A stretch of DNA of 64,000 nucleotides from Cupriavidus pauculus (GTDB taxonomy: Bacteria; Pseudomonadota; Gammaproteobacteria; Burkholderiales; Burkholderiaceae): positions 1,798,001 through 1,862,000 of the forward strand of contig NZ_CP033969.1 of the NCBI RefSeq assembly GCF_003854935.1. The letters run 5' to 3'. The translations under genes and the position numbers were made by a program. Under the pieces are notes generated by a model. It was not told the origin of the DNA. It saw only the letters and a list, made by a program, of their open reading frames with translations, and searched no databases. Positions within the stretch are counted from its first letter, which is position 1. Every line of letters starts with the position of its first letter. This document shows, in pieces, positions 1 through 10,735 of the stretch.

Positions 1-219
1 ATTGACGGCGGCATCAGAGATAAGCACGATTAGCAGTCGCGATAGACGAAGTTGCCGCCAGGTTGACGGGGCTTGGCGGTCGATGTCGGCAAAGGCCGGC
101 AGGGCGTTGCGGCTGCACTACAATGGTTCGATAGCTGCCGGGCGACGTTCCGGTCACGCATTCCAGAAAAGCGGCCGCCGGCGTGTCCGGCAGGCCATGG
201 CATCAGGACGGTCAGTCGG

Positions 220-2064
220 GTGATTCCGCAATCCTTCATTCAGGACCTGCTCAACCGCGTGGACATTGTCGACGTGGTGGGCAAGTACGTGCAGTTGAAG
301 AAGGGCGGGGCCAATTTCATGGGCCTGTGCCCGTTCCATAACGAGAAATCGCCGTCGTTCACGGTGTCGCCGACCAAGCAGTTCTACCACTGCTTCGGCT
401 GCGGCGCGCATGGCTCGGCCATCGGCTTCCTGATGGAGTATTCCGGCCAGTCCTACCCCGATGCGGTGCGCGAGCTGGCGCAGTCGGTGGGCCTGTCCGT
501 GCCCGAGGAACGCAACAGCCTGCCGCCGGCCCAGCGCGCGGAGCAGCAGGCGCGGTCCGTGGCGCTGAGCGACGCCATGTCGCGGGCGTCCGATTTCTAC
601 AAGAAGCAGCTCCGCGGGGCGCCCCAGGCCATCCAGTACCTGAAGGGCCGCGGCCTGACCGGCGAGATCGCCGCGCATTTCGGGCTCGGCTACGCGCCGG
701 ACGACTGGCAGGGCCTGGAGGCCGTGTTCGGCAGCTACCGCGACGACGCGGTGGCCGGGCCGCTGATCGAGAACGGGCTGCTGATTGAATCGCAGGACAA
801 GCGCGACGCCGACGGCAAGCCGCGCCGCTACGACCGGTTCCGCGACCGGATCATGTTCCCGATCCGCAACACCAAGGGCAATGTGATCGGCTTTGGCGGC
901 CGGGTCATGGGCCAGGGCGAGCCGAAGTACCTGAATTCCCCCGAAACCCCGCTGTTCAGCAAGGGCACGGAGCTGTACGGGCTGTTCGAGGCCCGCCACG
1001 CCATCCGCGAGAACGGCTACGTGCTGGTGGTGGAAGGCTATATGGACGTGGTGGCGCTGGCCCAGCTTGGCTTTGCCAACGCCGTGGCCACGCTGGGCAC
1101 GGCCTGCACGGCGGTGCACGTCCAGAAGCTGCTGCGCCAGACCGACGCCGTGGTGTTCTCGTTCGACGGCGACGCCGCGGGCCGGCGCGCCGCCCGGCGG
1201 GCGCTGGAAGCCTGCCTGCCCCACGTGGCCGACAACAAGACCATCCGCTTCCTGTTCCTGCCGGCCGAGCACGACCCGGACAGCTACGTGCGCGAGGAAG
1301 GGACCGATGCCTTCGCGCGCCAGGTGCAGAACGCGATGCCGCTGTCGCGCTTCCTGCTCCAGATCGTCACCGAAGAACAGGACCTGCGCCAGCCGGAAGG
1401 CCGCGCCCGCGCCCAGTTCGAGGCCAAGCCGCTGCTCCAGGCCATGCCGGCCGGCGGGCTGCGGCTACAGATCGTGCGCGAACTTGCCGATGCTACCGGT
1501 ACGACGCCGGCGGAAATTGAGGCGGTATGCGGGCTGGGCAGCGATTCGTCGCGCGTCGGCCGGTTCTCGCAGCCGCGCCCGCGCGCCCGGCGCCAGGCGC
1601 CGACCGGGCTGGAGCAGCAGGTGATCCAGCTACTGATGAGCTACCCGGCGCTGGCCGCCCGGCTGGACGACGATGCCCGCGCGCTGCTGCTGGACCCCCA
1701 GCGGCCCGAAACCGAGGTGCTGGCGCACCTGGTGGCGGCCTGCGACGGCATCCAGGGCACGATGAACTTCGCGGCCTTCAACGAACAACTGGCGCAGACG
1801 CCGTTTGCCGACGTCTATGCCAACGCCCGGGCCGCCGTGCTGCGGGAAGACATGGAAGAGGCGTCGGCGACACTTGAATTCGACGGGGCCATCCACAAGC
1901 TGCTGGCAGACCCGCTGCAGCGCGAGCTGGAAACGCTGCTGGCGGCGATATCGGCTGGCACCGCCAGCGAGGACGACAAGGCGCGATACCGCTGGCTGAT
2001 GCCGGAGGTGCAGCGTCGGCGGCAGATGGGCTGGCGCCCTGTGACGTCGGACGATCCGACGTAG
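220..2064 (+). CDS. dnaG: DNA primase DnaG
   Basis: Synthesises RNA primers for Okazaki fragments at the replication fork, working with DnaB. The reading frame is open from position 73, but the family begins with IPQSFIQDLL, which here follows a GTG at 220; that start gives 614 residues, normal for a beta-proteobacterial primase. The N-terminal CHC2 zinc finger is visible as C37-x2-H40 and C58-x2-C61, then the Toprim core with VVEGYMDVV and FDGDAAGRRA, then the helicase-interacting C-terminal domain. It lies directly before rpoD, the usual dnaG-rpoD order of the macromolecular synthesis operon. The 219 bases before it hold no supported gene; a lone -10-like TACAAT sits at 119-124 without a good -35. 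Confidence 0.97.
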   Translation: MIPQSFIQDLLNRVDIVDVVGKYVQLKKGGANFMGLCPFHNEKSPSFTVSPTKQFYHCFGCGAHGSAIGFLMEYSGQSYPDAVRELAQSVGLSVPEERNSLPPAQRAEQQARSVALSDAMSRASDFYKKQLRGAPQAIQYLKGRGLTGEIAAHFGLGYAPDDWQGLEAVFGSYRDDAVAGPLIENGLLIESQDKRDADGKPRRYDRFRDRIMFPIRNTKGNVIGFGGRVMGQGEPKYLNSPETPLFSKGTELYGLFEARHAIRENGYVLVVEGYMDVVALAQLGFANAVATLGTACTAVHVQKLLRQTDAVVFSFDGDAAGRRAARRALEACLPHVADNKTIRFLFLPAEHDPDSYVREEGTDAFARQVQNAMPLSRFLLQIVTEEQDLRQPEGRARAQFEAKPLLQAMPAGGLRLQIVRELADATGTTPAEIEAVCGLGSDSSRVGRFSQPRPRARRQAPTGLEQQVIQLLMSYPALAARLDDDARALLLDPQRPETEVLAHLVAACDGIQGTMNFAAFNEQLAQTPFADVYANARAAVLREDMEEASATLEFDGAIHKLLADPLQRELETLLAAISAGTASEDDKARYRWLMPEVQRRRQMGWRPVTSDDPT

Positions 2065-2180
2065 GCGCCACAGGATCAGCACACAAGAAGCACAACAGAT
2101 ACGTTTTCGGCTTGAGCCGTTGCACAAGTGATCCCAACTGACGGACGAATCCGGGGTCTATCGCTTAAGCCTTGATTTTT

Positions 2181-2199
2181 CAGGTGAAAACCTCACCTG
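2181..2199. repeat. Inverted repeat before rpoD
   Basis: A perfect 7-bp inverted repeat, CAGGTGA and TCACCTG separated by five bases, lies between dnaG and rpoD and ends 25 bases before an extended -10-like element. It could be a small hairpin or an operator for the rpoD promoter. Nothing in the sequence decides between these. Confidence 0.4.
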
Positions 2200-2223
2200 A
2201 CAGGAAGCCGGGGATTGGTGACG

Positions 2224-2232
2224 TGCTACAAT
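2224..2232 (+). promoter_or_regulatory. Candidate rpoD extended -10 promoter
   Basis: TGC followed by TACAAT matches an extended -10 element (TGn-TAtAAT) 55 bases before the rpoD ATG. No good -35 hexamer is seen at the usual distance, as expected for an extended -10 promoter. This would allow rpoD expression independent of dnaG. Confidence 0.4.
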
Positions 2233-2286
2233 GCCCGGTTTGGATTGCGAAATCTCTCTCCAGTACTGGCGAAAGTGAGCGTGCCA

Positions 2287-4857
<2,571 letters not shown>

Positions 4858-4873
4858 GCATCACGCCTTCTAA

Positions 4874-4952
<79 letters not shown>

Positions 4953-4971
4953 ACTCATGCAGTAAGAAGAA

Positions 4972-5003
4972 GGGGCTACGGTTTTCGCCGTAGCCCCTTT
5001 TTT
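4972..5003 (+). terminator. Rho-independent terminator after tRNA
   Basis: A perfect 10-bp stem GGGGCTACGG/CCGTAGCCCC with a six-base loop is followed by six T. It sits 19 bases past the tRNA CCA and would end the rpoD/tRNA transcript. Confidence 0.93.
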
Positions 5004-5053
5004 CGTTGCGATGCGATTTTCTCGGCCTTCATGTCTGCGGCCGTGTGCTCGCC

Positions 5054-5590
5054 CTACATCCGCCCGTCACCTCCCGCTCCCCCGCTCAGATCCACCATAT
5101 CGGCCGTGATGCCGGCGTACGGCAGCACCTTGCCGCCGTGCTGGTGGGCAAACGCCTGGGCGGCTGACTCGTTGCGGAAGCCCGGGATGGTCGGGCCCAT
5201 GGCGCCGTGGCGGCGGCTGCCGATGACGTAGAAGCCGGTGCGGGCGTCGAACCAGTGGCCGCGCGGGGTATTCCAGTCGGCCAGTTCCATGTCCTGCGTG
5301 AAGACGGCGGCGACCGGGCGAACCTGCTCCGGGCGCAGCAGGGTGCTGAACAGTTCCACGGTGTCGCAGTACCAGACTGGAGCCGCCTGGCCGGCGAAGT
5401 AGATTTGCGCCTTGGGGCCGGGATGGTCGGCCAGCAGCATGCCGTCGAGGTCGCAGGCGGTGGCGGGGTCGAAATCGGCCGGGGTCGGGGCGGCCGGGGC
5501 CGGGCGGGAGCATGCCGCGAGCAGGCTCTGCAGCGGCAGGGCGCTGATGGCGGCCAGCAGGATGCGGCGGGTGGGGTGCGGGTGGGTCAT
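5054..5590 (-). CDS. nosL: NosL, copper chaperone for nitrous oxide reductase
   Basis: Outer-membrane lipoprotein that binds Cu(I) and delivers it for assembly of the NosZ copper centres. The 178-residue product starts with a signal peptide ending in a lipobox-like LLAACS, then carries the NosL domain with conserved Met/Cys/Asp positions, for example MLLADHPGPKAQIYF and MGPTIPGF. It is the last gene of the nos operon; its ATG overlaps the nosY stop in an ATGA arrangement, so the two are probably translationally coupled. Confidence 0.93.
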   Translation of the reverse strand: MTHPHPTRRILLAAISALPLQSLLAACSRPAPAAPTPADFDPATACDLDGMLLADHPGPKAQIYFAGQAAPVWYCDTVELFSTLLRPEQVRPVAAVFTQDMELADWNTPRGHWFDARTGFYVIGSRRHGAMGPTIPGFRNESAAQAFAHQHGGKVLPYAGITADMVDLSGGAGGDGRM

Positions 5591-6411
5591 GTCCGGAATC
5601 TCCAGATGGCGAGAAGCAAGGGCGCGGCGATCCACGCCAGCAGGGCGGCGGCCAGTGCGGCGGGGCTGGCGAGTGCGGTGGGGACGATGCTGGCCAGGCC
5701 GTACAGTTCGCGCACGGCGGCCAGCGAGAACACGTTGAGGATGCGGAACAGGCCGGCGGGATTCAGCAGCAGCGCGGTGGCGATCGCGGTGTCGCCGACC
5801 TGTCCCCCGGTTGCCACGAGCGCGCCCACCAGCAGCAGGTCGTAGACCAGCACGAAGAACAGCCAGACGGCGATGGCAAGTCCCGACGCCTGCGCGCGGT
5901 CGCGGGCGAGTACGGAGAGCAGCACGGCGATGCTCAGGAAGGTCATCCCCAGCAGCACGGCGCTGCCACAGAAGCGCAGGAATGGCCCGAGCATCGCGGC
6001 GCCGAACTTCAGGAACAGCGGCACGCCGACCGTGGCGAAGCCCGCCAATGTCGCCAGCCCCAGCGCGGCCGCCAGGCCCAGGTACTTGCCGAGCAGCAGT
6101 TCCACGCGCGTCAGGGGGTACGACAGCAGAAGCCCCAGCGAGCCGCGCTCGCGCTCGCCGACGATGGCGTCGAAACCGAGCAGCAGGGCAATCATCGGAA
6201 TCAGGTAGATCGCCAGGCTGACCAGGCTGGCGATCACGAACGCGGCCGAGCGCAGACCGACCTCGCCCTGCTGCGCCCCGCCGAAGTAGCCAATGGCCAG
6301 CGAGAACGCCGCGAAGCCCACCGCGATGACCAGCACCCAGCGGTTGCGCAGGCGGTCGCGCAGCTCCTTGTGCGCCACCGTGCCGATCTGGCGCCATTCA
6401 ATCCATGCCAT
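5587..6411 (-). CDS. nosY: NosY, ABC transporter permease
   Basis: Membrane part of the NosFY ABC transporter that works with periplasmic NosD in building the Cu-Z site of nitrous oxide reductase. The 274-residue protein has about six hydrophobic segments and the ABC-2 permease signature GFDAIVGERERGSLGLLLS typical of NosY. The start chosen, MAWIEWRQIG, overlaps the end of nosF by 14 bases; upstream in-frame Met codons lie deep inside nosF and are unlikely. Confidence 0.94.
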   Translation of the reverse strand: MAWIEWRQIGTVAHKELRDRLRNRWVLVIAVGFAAFSLAIGYFGGAQQGEVGLRSAAFVIASLVSLAIYLIPMIALLLGFDAIVGERERGSLGLLLSYPLTRVELLLGKYLGLAAALGLATLAGFATVGVPLFLKFGAAMLGPFLRFCGSAVLLGMTFLSIAVLLSVLARDRAQASGLAIAVWLFFVLVYDLLLVGALVATGGQVGDTAIATALLLNPAGLFRILNVFSLAAVRELYGLASIVPTALASPAALAAALLAWIAAPLLLAIWRFRT

Positions 6412-7321
6412 GGGTGGCCTCCATGCCGAAGAAGACATCTTCGAGCGTGGGCTCATCGATGCGCAGGTCATCAAGGCAGTCGGCCAGCAGCCCCACCAGC
6501 GTCATGCAGGTGTCGGGCGGGCAGACCAGGCAAAGCATCGGGCCGGCGCCGTACATCGCTACCTCGGGAAGTGCTTCGAGCCGCCGCTGGATCAGGCGCA
6601 GCGTGCCCGGCACGATGCGCACGCGCAGCCGCAGCGGCAGTTGGTGCCGCCCGCGCAGCGCCGCCACCGTGCCGAGCGCCTGCACCTTGCCATGGCGGAG
6701 CAGCGCCAGCCGGTCCACGCGTTCCTGAAGCTCGCTGAGGATGTGCGAGGTGATGACGATGGTCACGCCGGCCTGCTGCCGCTCGCGCAACAGCGCGTGC
6801 ATATCGTGCAGCGCCACCGGGTCAAGGCCGTTGCCCGGCTCGTCGAGAAACAGCACGCGCGGGTTGCCAAGCAGCGCCTGGGCCAGGCCGAGCCGCTGGC
6901 GCATGCCCTTCGAGTACTCGCGCACCGGACGCCGCGCCGCGTGGGCGAGGCCGAGGCGGTCGAGCAGGGCGAAGCCGTCGTCCTGGCTGGAGCCTTTCAG
7001 GCGGGCGAAGAAGCGCAGGGTTTCCAGTCCGCTGAGGTTGTCGTAGAGCGCCAGGTTCTCCGGCAGGTAACCGATGCGGCGGCGCGCGGCGCGAAAAGCC
7101 GAGGTGCCGACGGCGGCGCCGCCGACCTCGATCGTCCCGCGCGAGGGTGGCACCAGCCCGAGCATCATCTTGAACAGCGTGCTCTTGCCGGCGCCGTTGT
7201 GGCCGATCAGGCCGAACATCTCGCCCGCATGCAGTTGCAGGCTGATGCCGTCCACGGCGCGGATCGGGCCGTAGTACCGGGCCACGTCCTGCAGCACGAC
7301 GGTCACGTCAGGTGCCTTCAC
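6398..7321 (-). CDS. nosF: NosF, ABC transporter ATPase
   Basis: Cytoplasmic ATPase partner of NosY. The 307-residue protein shows Walker A GHNGAGKS, the ABC signature YSKGMRQRLGLAQ and Walker B VLFLDEP, in that order. I place the start at a GTG (7321) preceded by GGAGA on the minus strand; it overlaps the nosD stop by 14 bases. The frame is open further upstream inside nosD, but that part does not look like the family. Confidence 0.94.
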   Translation of the reverse strand: MKAPDVTVVLQDVARYYGPIRAVDGISLQLHAGEMFGLIGHNGAGKSTLFKMMLGLVPPSRGTIEVGGAAVGTSAFRAARRRIGYLPENLALYDNLSGLETLRFFARLKGSSQDDGFALLDRLGLAHAARRPVREYSKGMRQRLGLAQALLGNPRVLFLDEPGNGLDPVALHDMHALLRERQQAGVTIVITSHILSELQERVDRLALLRHGKVQALGTVAALRGRHQLPLRLRVRIVPGTLRLIQRRLEALPEVAMYGAGPMLCLVCPPDTCMTLVGLLADCLDDLRIDEPTLEDVFFGMEATHGMD

Positions 7322-8576
7322 GCCATCGTCTCCAGTCAGGATGCGCGGGAGCCATGCGCGGCGCGGCATCCACCACACTGGGCGCGCGCATGACGGGAAA
7401 CTGCCGCGCCACCACGCGCAGCGCCTGCACGGCCGGGCTGGCGAACAGCAGTTTCACGGAAGGGTGCCGCCATGTCAGGCGATCGACCACGTCGTTGGCG
7501 GCATGCGGGATGTCGCCGATGCCGTCGCCATTGCGGTCCCAGCCAAGGTAGTTGCTCCAGTAGTTGCCGCCGGGCTGGCCGGCGGGGGCGCCCCACGGCT
7601 CGTCGCGCGCCCCCACGTAGCGCACCGATTCGCGGTTGCCGATGAAGTCGTTGCGCTGCACCACGTTGCGCGTGGAGCCGGCCGAAAGGTGCACGCCCAC
7701 CGCGTTCCCGGTCACGAGGTTGCCACGCAGCGTCACGTACTCGGCGTCGTAGACGAAGAAGCCCCGCGCATTGCCGGCCACCACGTTGCCCTCGACCAGG
7801 GCGTCCTGCACGGTGCGCAACATGATGCCGTGGTCGGTGTTACCCCAGGTGCGGTTGTTGCGCACGGTCTGGTCGCGCACCTCCATCAGCGCCAGCCCGC
7901 CGCGGTTGCGGTAGCTGTCGTTGTCTTCCCAGAGGTTGTAGTAGGAGTTCATGTAGTGGCTGCCGTAGCGGCTGTGGTGGAGCCGGTTGCCGCGGAACAC
8001 GGCATGGTGCGAGACGTCGATGTAGAGCGCGTCGCGCACGAAACTGATCTGGTTGCCCACGATCTGCGCGCCTCGGGTGTTGTAGAGCTGGATGCCGTTG
8101 CCGCGCTGCGACGATTGGAAATCGCGCTTGCCGGTGATGACGTTGTGCGTCACGCGCACGTCGTTGGCCTTCTCGATCCACAGGCCGAACAGGTTGTAGG
8201 CGAGCGTGCAGCCGGTGACGGTGGCCCGGTGCGCGCCCGGGCGCAGGTAGATGCCCGCGTCCTGCCCCTTCAGGCTGGCGCCGGAATCGCGCACGATCAG
8301 GCCGTCGAGCGTCACGTCGGGCGCGGTCACCGTGATCGTGTTGCCCTGCAGGCCGCCGCTGATGGTGGGTCGCCCCACGCCGCGCAGCGTCAGCGGCCTG
8401 TCGATGCGCAGGTTGCCGGCATAGCGGCCCCGCGCGATGCGGATCTCGTCGCCGTCCCGCGCGGCGTCGATGGCTTGCTGGATCGACGCGCCGGGCGCCA
8501 CGTCGATCACGGCGGCATGGACGCCGCTTCCACCCATCGCGCAGGCCAGCAGGAACAGCCGGACGGTGGGCATCAT
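7308..8576 (-). CDS. nosD: NosD, periplasmic copper-maturation protein
   Basis: Periplasmic right-handed beta-helix protein needed for assembly of the NosZ copper centres, working with NosFY. The 422-residue product begins with a Sec signal peptide (cleavage near GVHAA) and then consists of PbH1/CASH-type repeats rich in Asn and Gly, such as VEGNVVAGNARGFFVYDAE. Two adjacent ATG codons could start it; the first overlaps the nosR stop in the ATGA manner. Confidence 0.95.
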   Translation of the reverse strand: MMPTVRLFLLACAMGGSGVHAAVIDVAPGASIQQAIDAARDGDEIRIARGRYAGNLRIDRPLTLRGVGRPTISGGLQGNTITVTAPDVTLDGLIVRDSGASLKGQDAGIYLRPGAHRATVTGCTLAYNLFGLWIEKANDVRVTHNVITGKRDFQSSQRGNGIQLYNTRGAQIVGNQISFVRDALYIDVSHHAVFRGNRLHHSRYGSHYMNSYYNLWEDNDSYRNRGGLALMEVRDQTVRNNRTWGNTDHGIMLRTVQDALVEGNVVAGNARGFFVYDAEYVTLRGNLVTGNAVGVHLSAGSTRNVVQRNDFIGNRESVRYVGARDEPWGAPAGQPGGNYWSNYLGWDRNGDGIGDIPHAANDVVDRLTWRHPSVKLLFASPAVQALRVVARQFPVMRAPSVVDAAPRMAPAHPDWRRWREGT

Positions 8577-10735
8577 GAGTCGCCTCCGGGGTCCCGCGTG
8601 ATCGGCGTGAAGTAGCCGTCCCGGCCGATGCGGGTCAGCGGCAGGCCCTCACGCTCGCGGCGCTTGCGTTCGCGGGCGAGCGGCGGGCAGCCGTGGTCGT
8701 CGGTATAGAGCACCAGGCAATCGAGGCAAAGCAGGCACTCGCGCGGATCGATGCGGCCCCGGGCGTCGATGGCCTGCGCGCCGCATCCCACCGCGCACGC
8801 GCGGCAGGTCGTGCAATCGGGTTTGCGGCGCAGCCGAAAGACCGGCCGCGCGCTGGGCACCGCCAGCGCCGCGCCCAGCGGACACAGGTATTTGCAGTAG
8901 GGCCGTTCCGTGAACAGCGAGAGCGCGAGGATGGCGCAGACGAACAGGCCGAACGGCCAGGCGCGATGCTGGATGCCGACCAGGAACGTGGTCTTGAACG
9001 GCTCGATCTCGGCGAGCGTTTCCGCCAGTCCCATCGACAGTAGCGAAATCGCCAGCAGGCCGGCAAAGACACCGTACTTCAGCCATTTCAGGCGGTCATG
9101 CAGGCGGCGCGGAAGCTGAAACTGGAAGCGCCGCAGGCCCACCCGCCTGCCCACGCGGAATAGCGCCTCGGACAGCGATCCGAACGGGCAGAGCCAGCCG
9201 CAGAACAATCCGCGCCCCCACAGCAGCACGGTGATGGCAATGAAGATCCAGAACAGGAAGAGGAACGGGTCCGACAGGAACAGCGACCAGCGCCACTGGA
9301 ACAGCAGCGCGTGTACCCACGTCAGCACCTGCGTGACCGATGGCTGGGCCATCACCCCGAACCCCACGAACACGATGCTGATGGTCCAGGCGGCGTACTT
9401 GAACACGTCTACCGGCCACTTGTTGCGACGCGTGGCCCGGCGTGCCAGGCGGCCGCGGCAGGCGTGGACGACCCCTACGGCCACCAGAAAGGCCGCGAAC
9501 AGGCCGATGCCGACGGGCCGCGTGCTCCAGGCGCGCAGCCATGGCGGCGCCGGCGTGTCGATCTTCGGCCGGCCCCCTTCCAGTAGGCTGGCGGGCAGCC
9601 AGTAGTCAGCGTCGAAGCTGGCGAACGTCCGGGCGCCAGTGGCACGGTCCACACGGTTGCCGAGGAACACCAGCTTCCACGGCCACGCCGGCGAGAACGC
9701 GCCCGAGCGCACGATGAAGATGGCCGATTCCGTATAGGCCGGGGCGTCGGCGGGCGCCAGTCCATACAGGTTCAGGTAGTCGAGATCGCGGAACGTCAAT
9801 GTGTCGTCGCCCTGGCGCAGTTGCACGCGGTCGTACAGGCCGCCCCGGACAAAGCCCGAGCCCTTGAACGACGCGCTGCCAGCGGTCCGGATCACGAAAA
9901 TCGCATGGTCGCCAGTCCCCAGGCCCTGCCGCAGGTTCTGCCAACCCCGCTCGCCGAGCACGCTGCGCCCCACATCGGGATGGTTCAGGTCGCCAAACCA
10001 TAGTTCGATGTAAGGCATCGTCGAAGGCGCCAGCCCAACCTGCGTGGTCTCGACACGTAGCCGTTTCACGAGTTTCTGCTCGACCAGCGCCTGCCATGCA
10101 AGTTGCGGATGGCCCGGCGCAAAGCGTGCCGGCGTGCGCTGGATGGGCGGCAGGATACCCACCTGCCGCGCGACCGCTGCACCCGAACGTGTCACGACCT
10201 GGTTCTGGGCGATCACCGTCACGGTGGCGCCCGAGATCGCATCCACGCCAAGCACGCCCTCGTCGGGCCGCGCGCTGCCGATCTCGAACTTGTCGGTTAC
10301 CGACTTGCCGAGGTACTGGGCGTTGAAGCGCGGCAGGGCCGTTTCCGGGATGCCGAGCAGCAGGATCGGCTCGGAGTGCTTCAGCACCTTGATGCCGACG
10401 AAGCGGCCGGCGTTGTCCATGCCGATCAGCGTCACCACAGGCTTGCCCGAATAGGCGGGAATGTCGGTGATGTCGGTCGACAGCATCACGTAGCCCAGCC
10501 GTGGACGACCGCCATCGGCCGTGGCAGGACCGTAGGCCTCGACATACGGCGGCTGTCCCATGCGCGCGGAAAACGACTCCGCGCCCGGGAATACCTCGGC
10601 GCACGGTACCCGGGCACAGAGGTCGGGCGCCGTGGCGAGATCGTCAGGCAAGTGCGCTTCATAGGCCGTGTCGGCCAGCGCAGGCTGCCACGCATGGCAA
10701 AAAAGCCAGAACGCGGCGAGCAGCAGCCGGCGCAT
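8573..10735 (-). CDS. nosR: NosR, membrane flavo-iron-sulfur protein
   Basis: Supports electron transfer to NosZ and nos transcription. The 720-residue protein has a signal peptide, a periplasmic FMN-binding domain with the SGAT flavinylation motif (VDAISGATVTV), several membrane helices with the two CxxCP-type motifs CGWLCPFG and CKYLCPLG, and a C-terminal polyferredoxin part with CTTCRACAVGC and CLLCLDC. The covalent FMN at the SGAT Thr is expected to be attached by an ApbE-type protein, encoded just across the divergent promoter region. Its ATG overlaps the nosZ stop (TAATG). Confidence 0.96.
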   Translation of the reverse strand: MRRLLLAAFWLFCHAWQPALADTAYEAHLPDDLATAPDLCARVPCAEVFPGAESFSARMGQPPYVEAYGPATADGGRPRLGYVMLSTDITDIPAYSGKPVVTLIGMDNAGRFVGIKVLKHSEPILLLGIPETALPRFNAQYLGKSVTDKFEIGSARPDEGVLGVDAISGATVTVIAQNQVVTRSGAAVARQVGILPPIQRTPARFAPGHPQLAWQALVEQKLVKRLRVETTQVGLAPSTMPYIELWFGDLNHPDVGRSVLGERGWQNLRQGLGTGDHAIFVIRTAGSASFKGSGFVRGGLYDRVQLRQGDDTLTFRDLDYLNLYGLAPADAPAYTESAIFIVRSGAFSPAWPWKLVFLGNRVDRATGARTFASFDADYWLPASLLEGGRPKIDTPAPPWLRAWSTRPVGIGLFAAFLVAVGVVHACRGRLARRATRRNKWPVDVFKYAAWTISIVFVGFGVMAQPSVTQVLTWVHALLFQWRWSLFLSDPFLFLFWIFIAITVLLWGRGLFCGWLCPFGSLSEALFRVGRRVGLRRFQFQLPRRLHDRLKWLKYGVFAGLLAISLLSMGLAETLAEIEPFKTTFLVGIQHRAWPFGLFVCAILALSLFTERPYCKYLCPLGAALAVPSARPVFRLRRKPDCTTCRACAVGCGAQAIDARGRIDPRECLLCLDCLVLYTDDHGCPPLARERKRREREGLPLTRIGRDGYFTPITRDPGGDS

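Noticed and set aside
154-1272. Long minus-strand frame opposite dnaG
   Set aside because: It is the mirror of a GC-rich gene; composition is His/Arg/Ala-rich without any known domain, as for the similar frames opposite rpoD (2416-4812) and others in the core.
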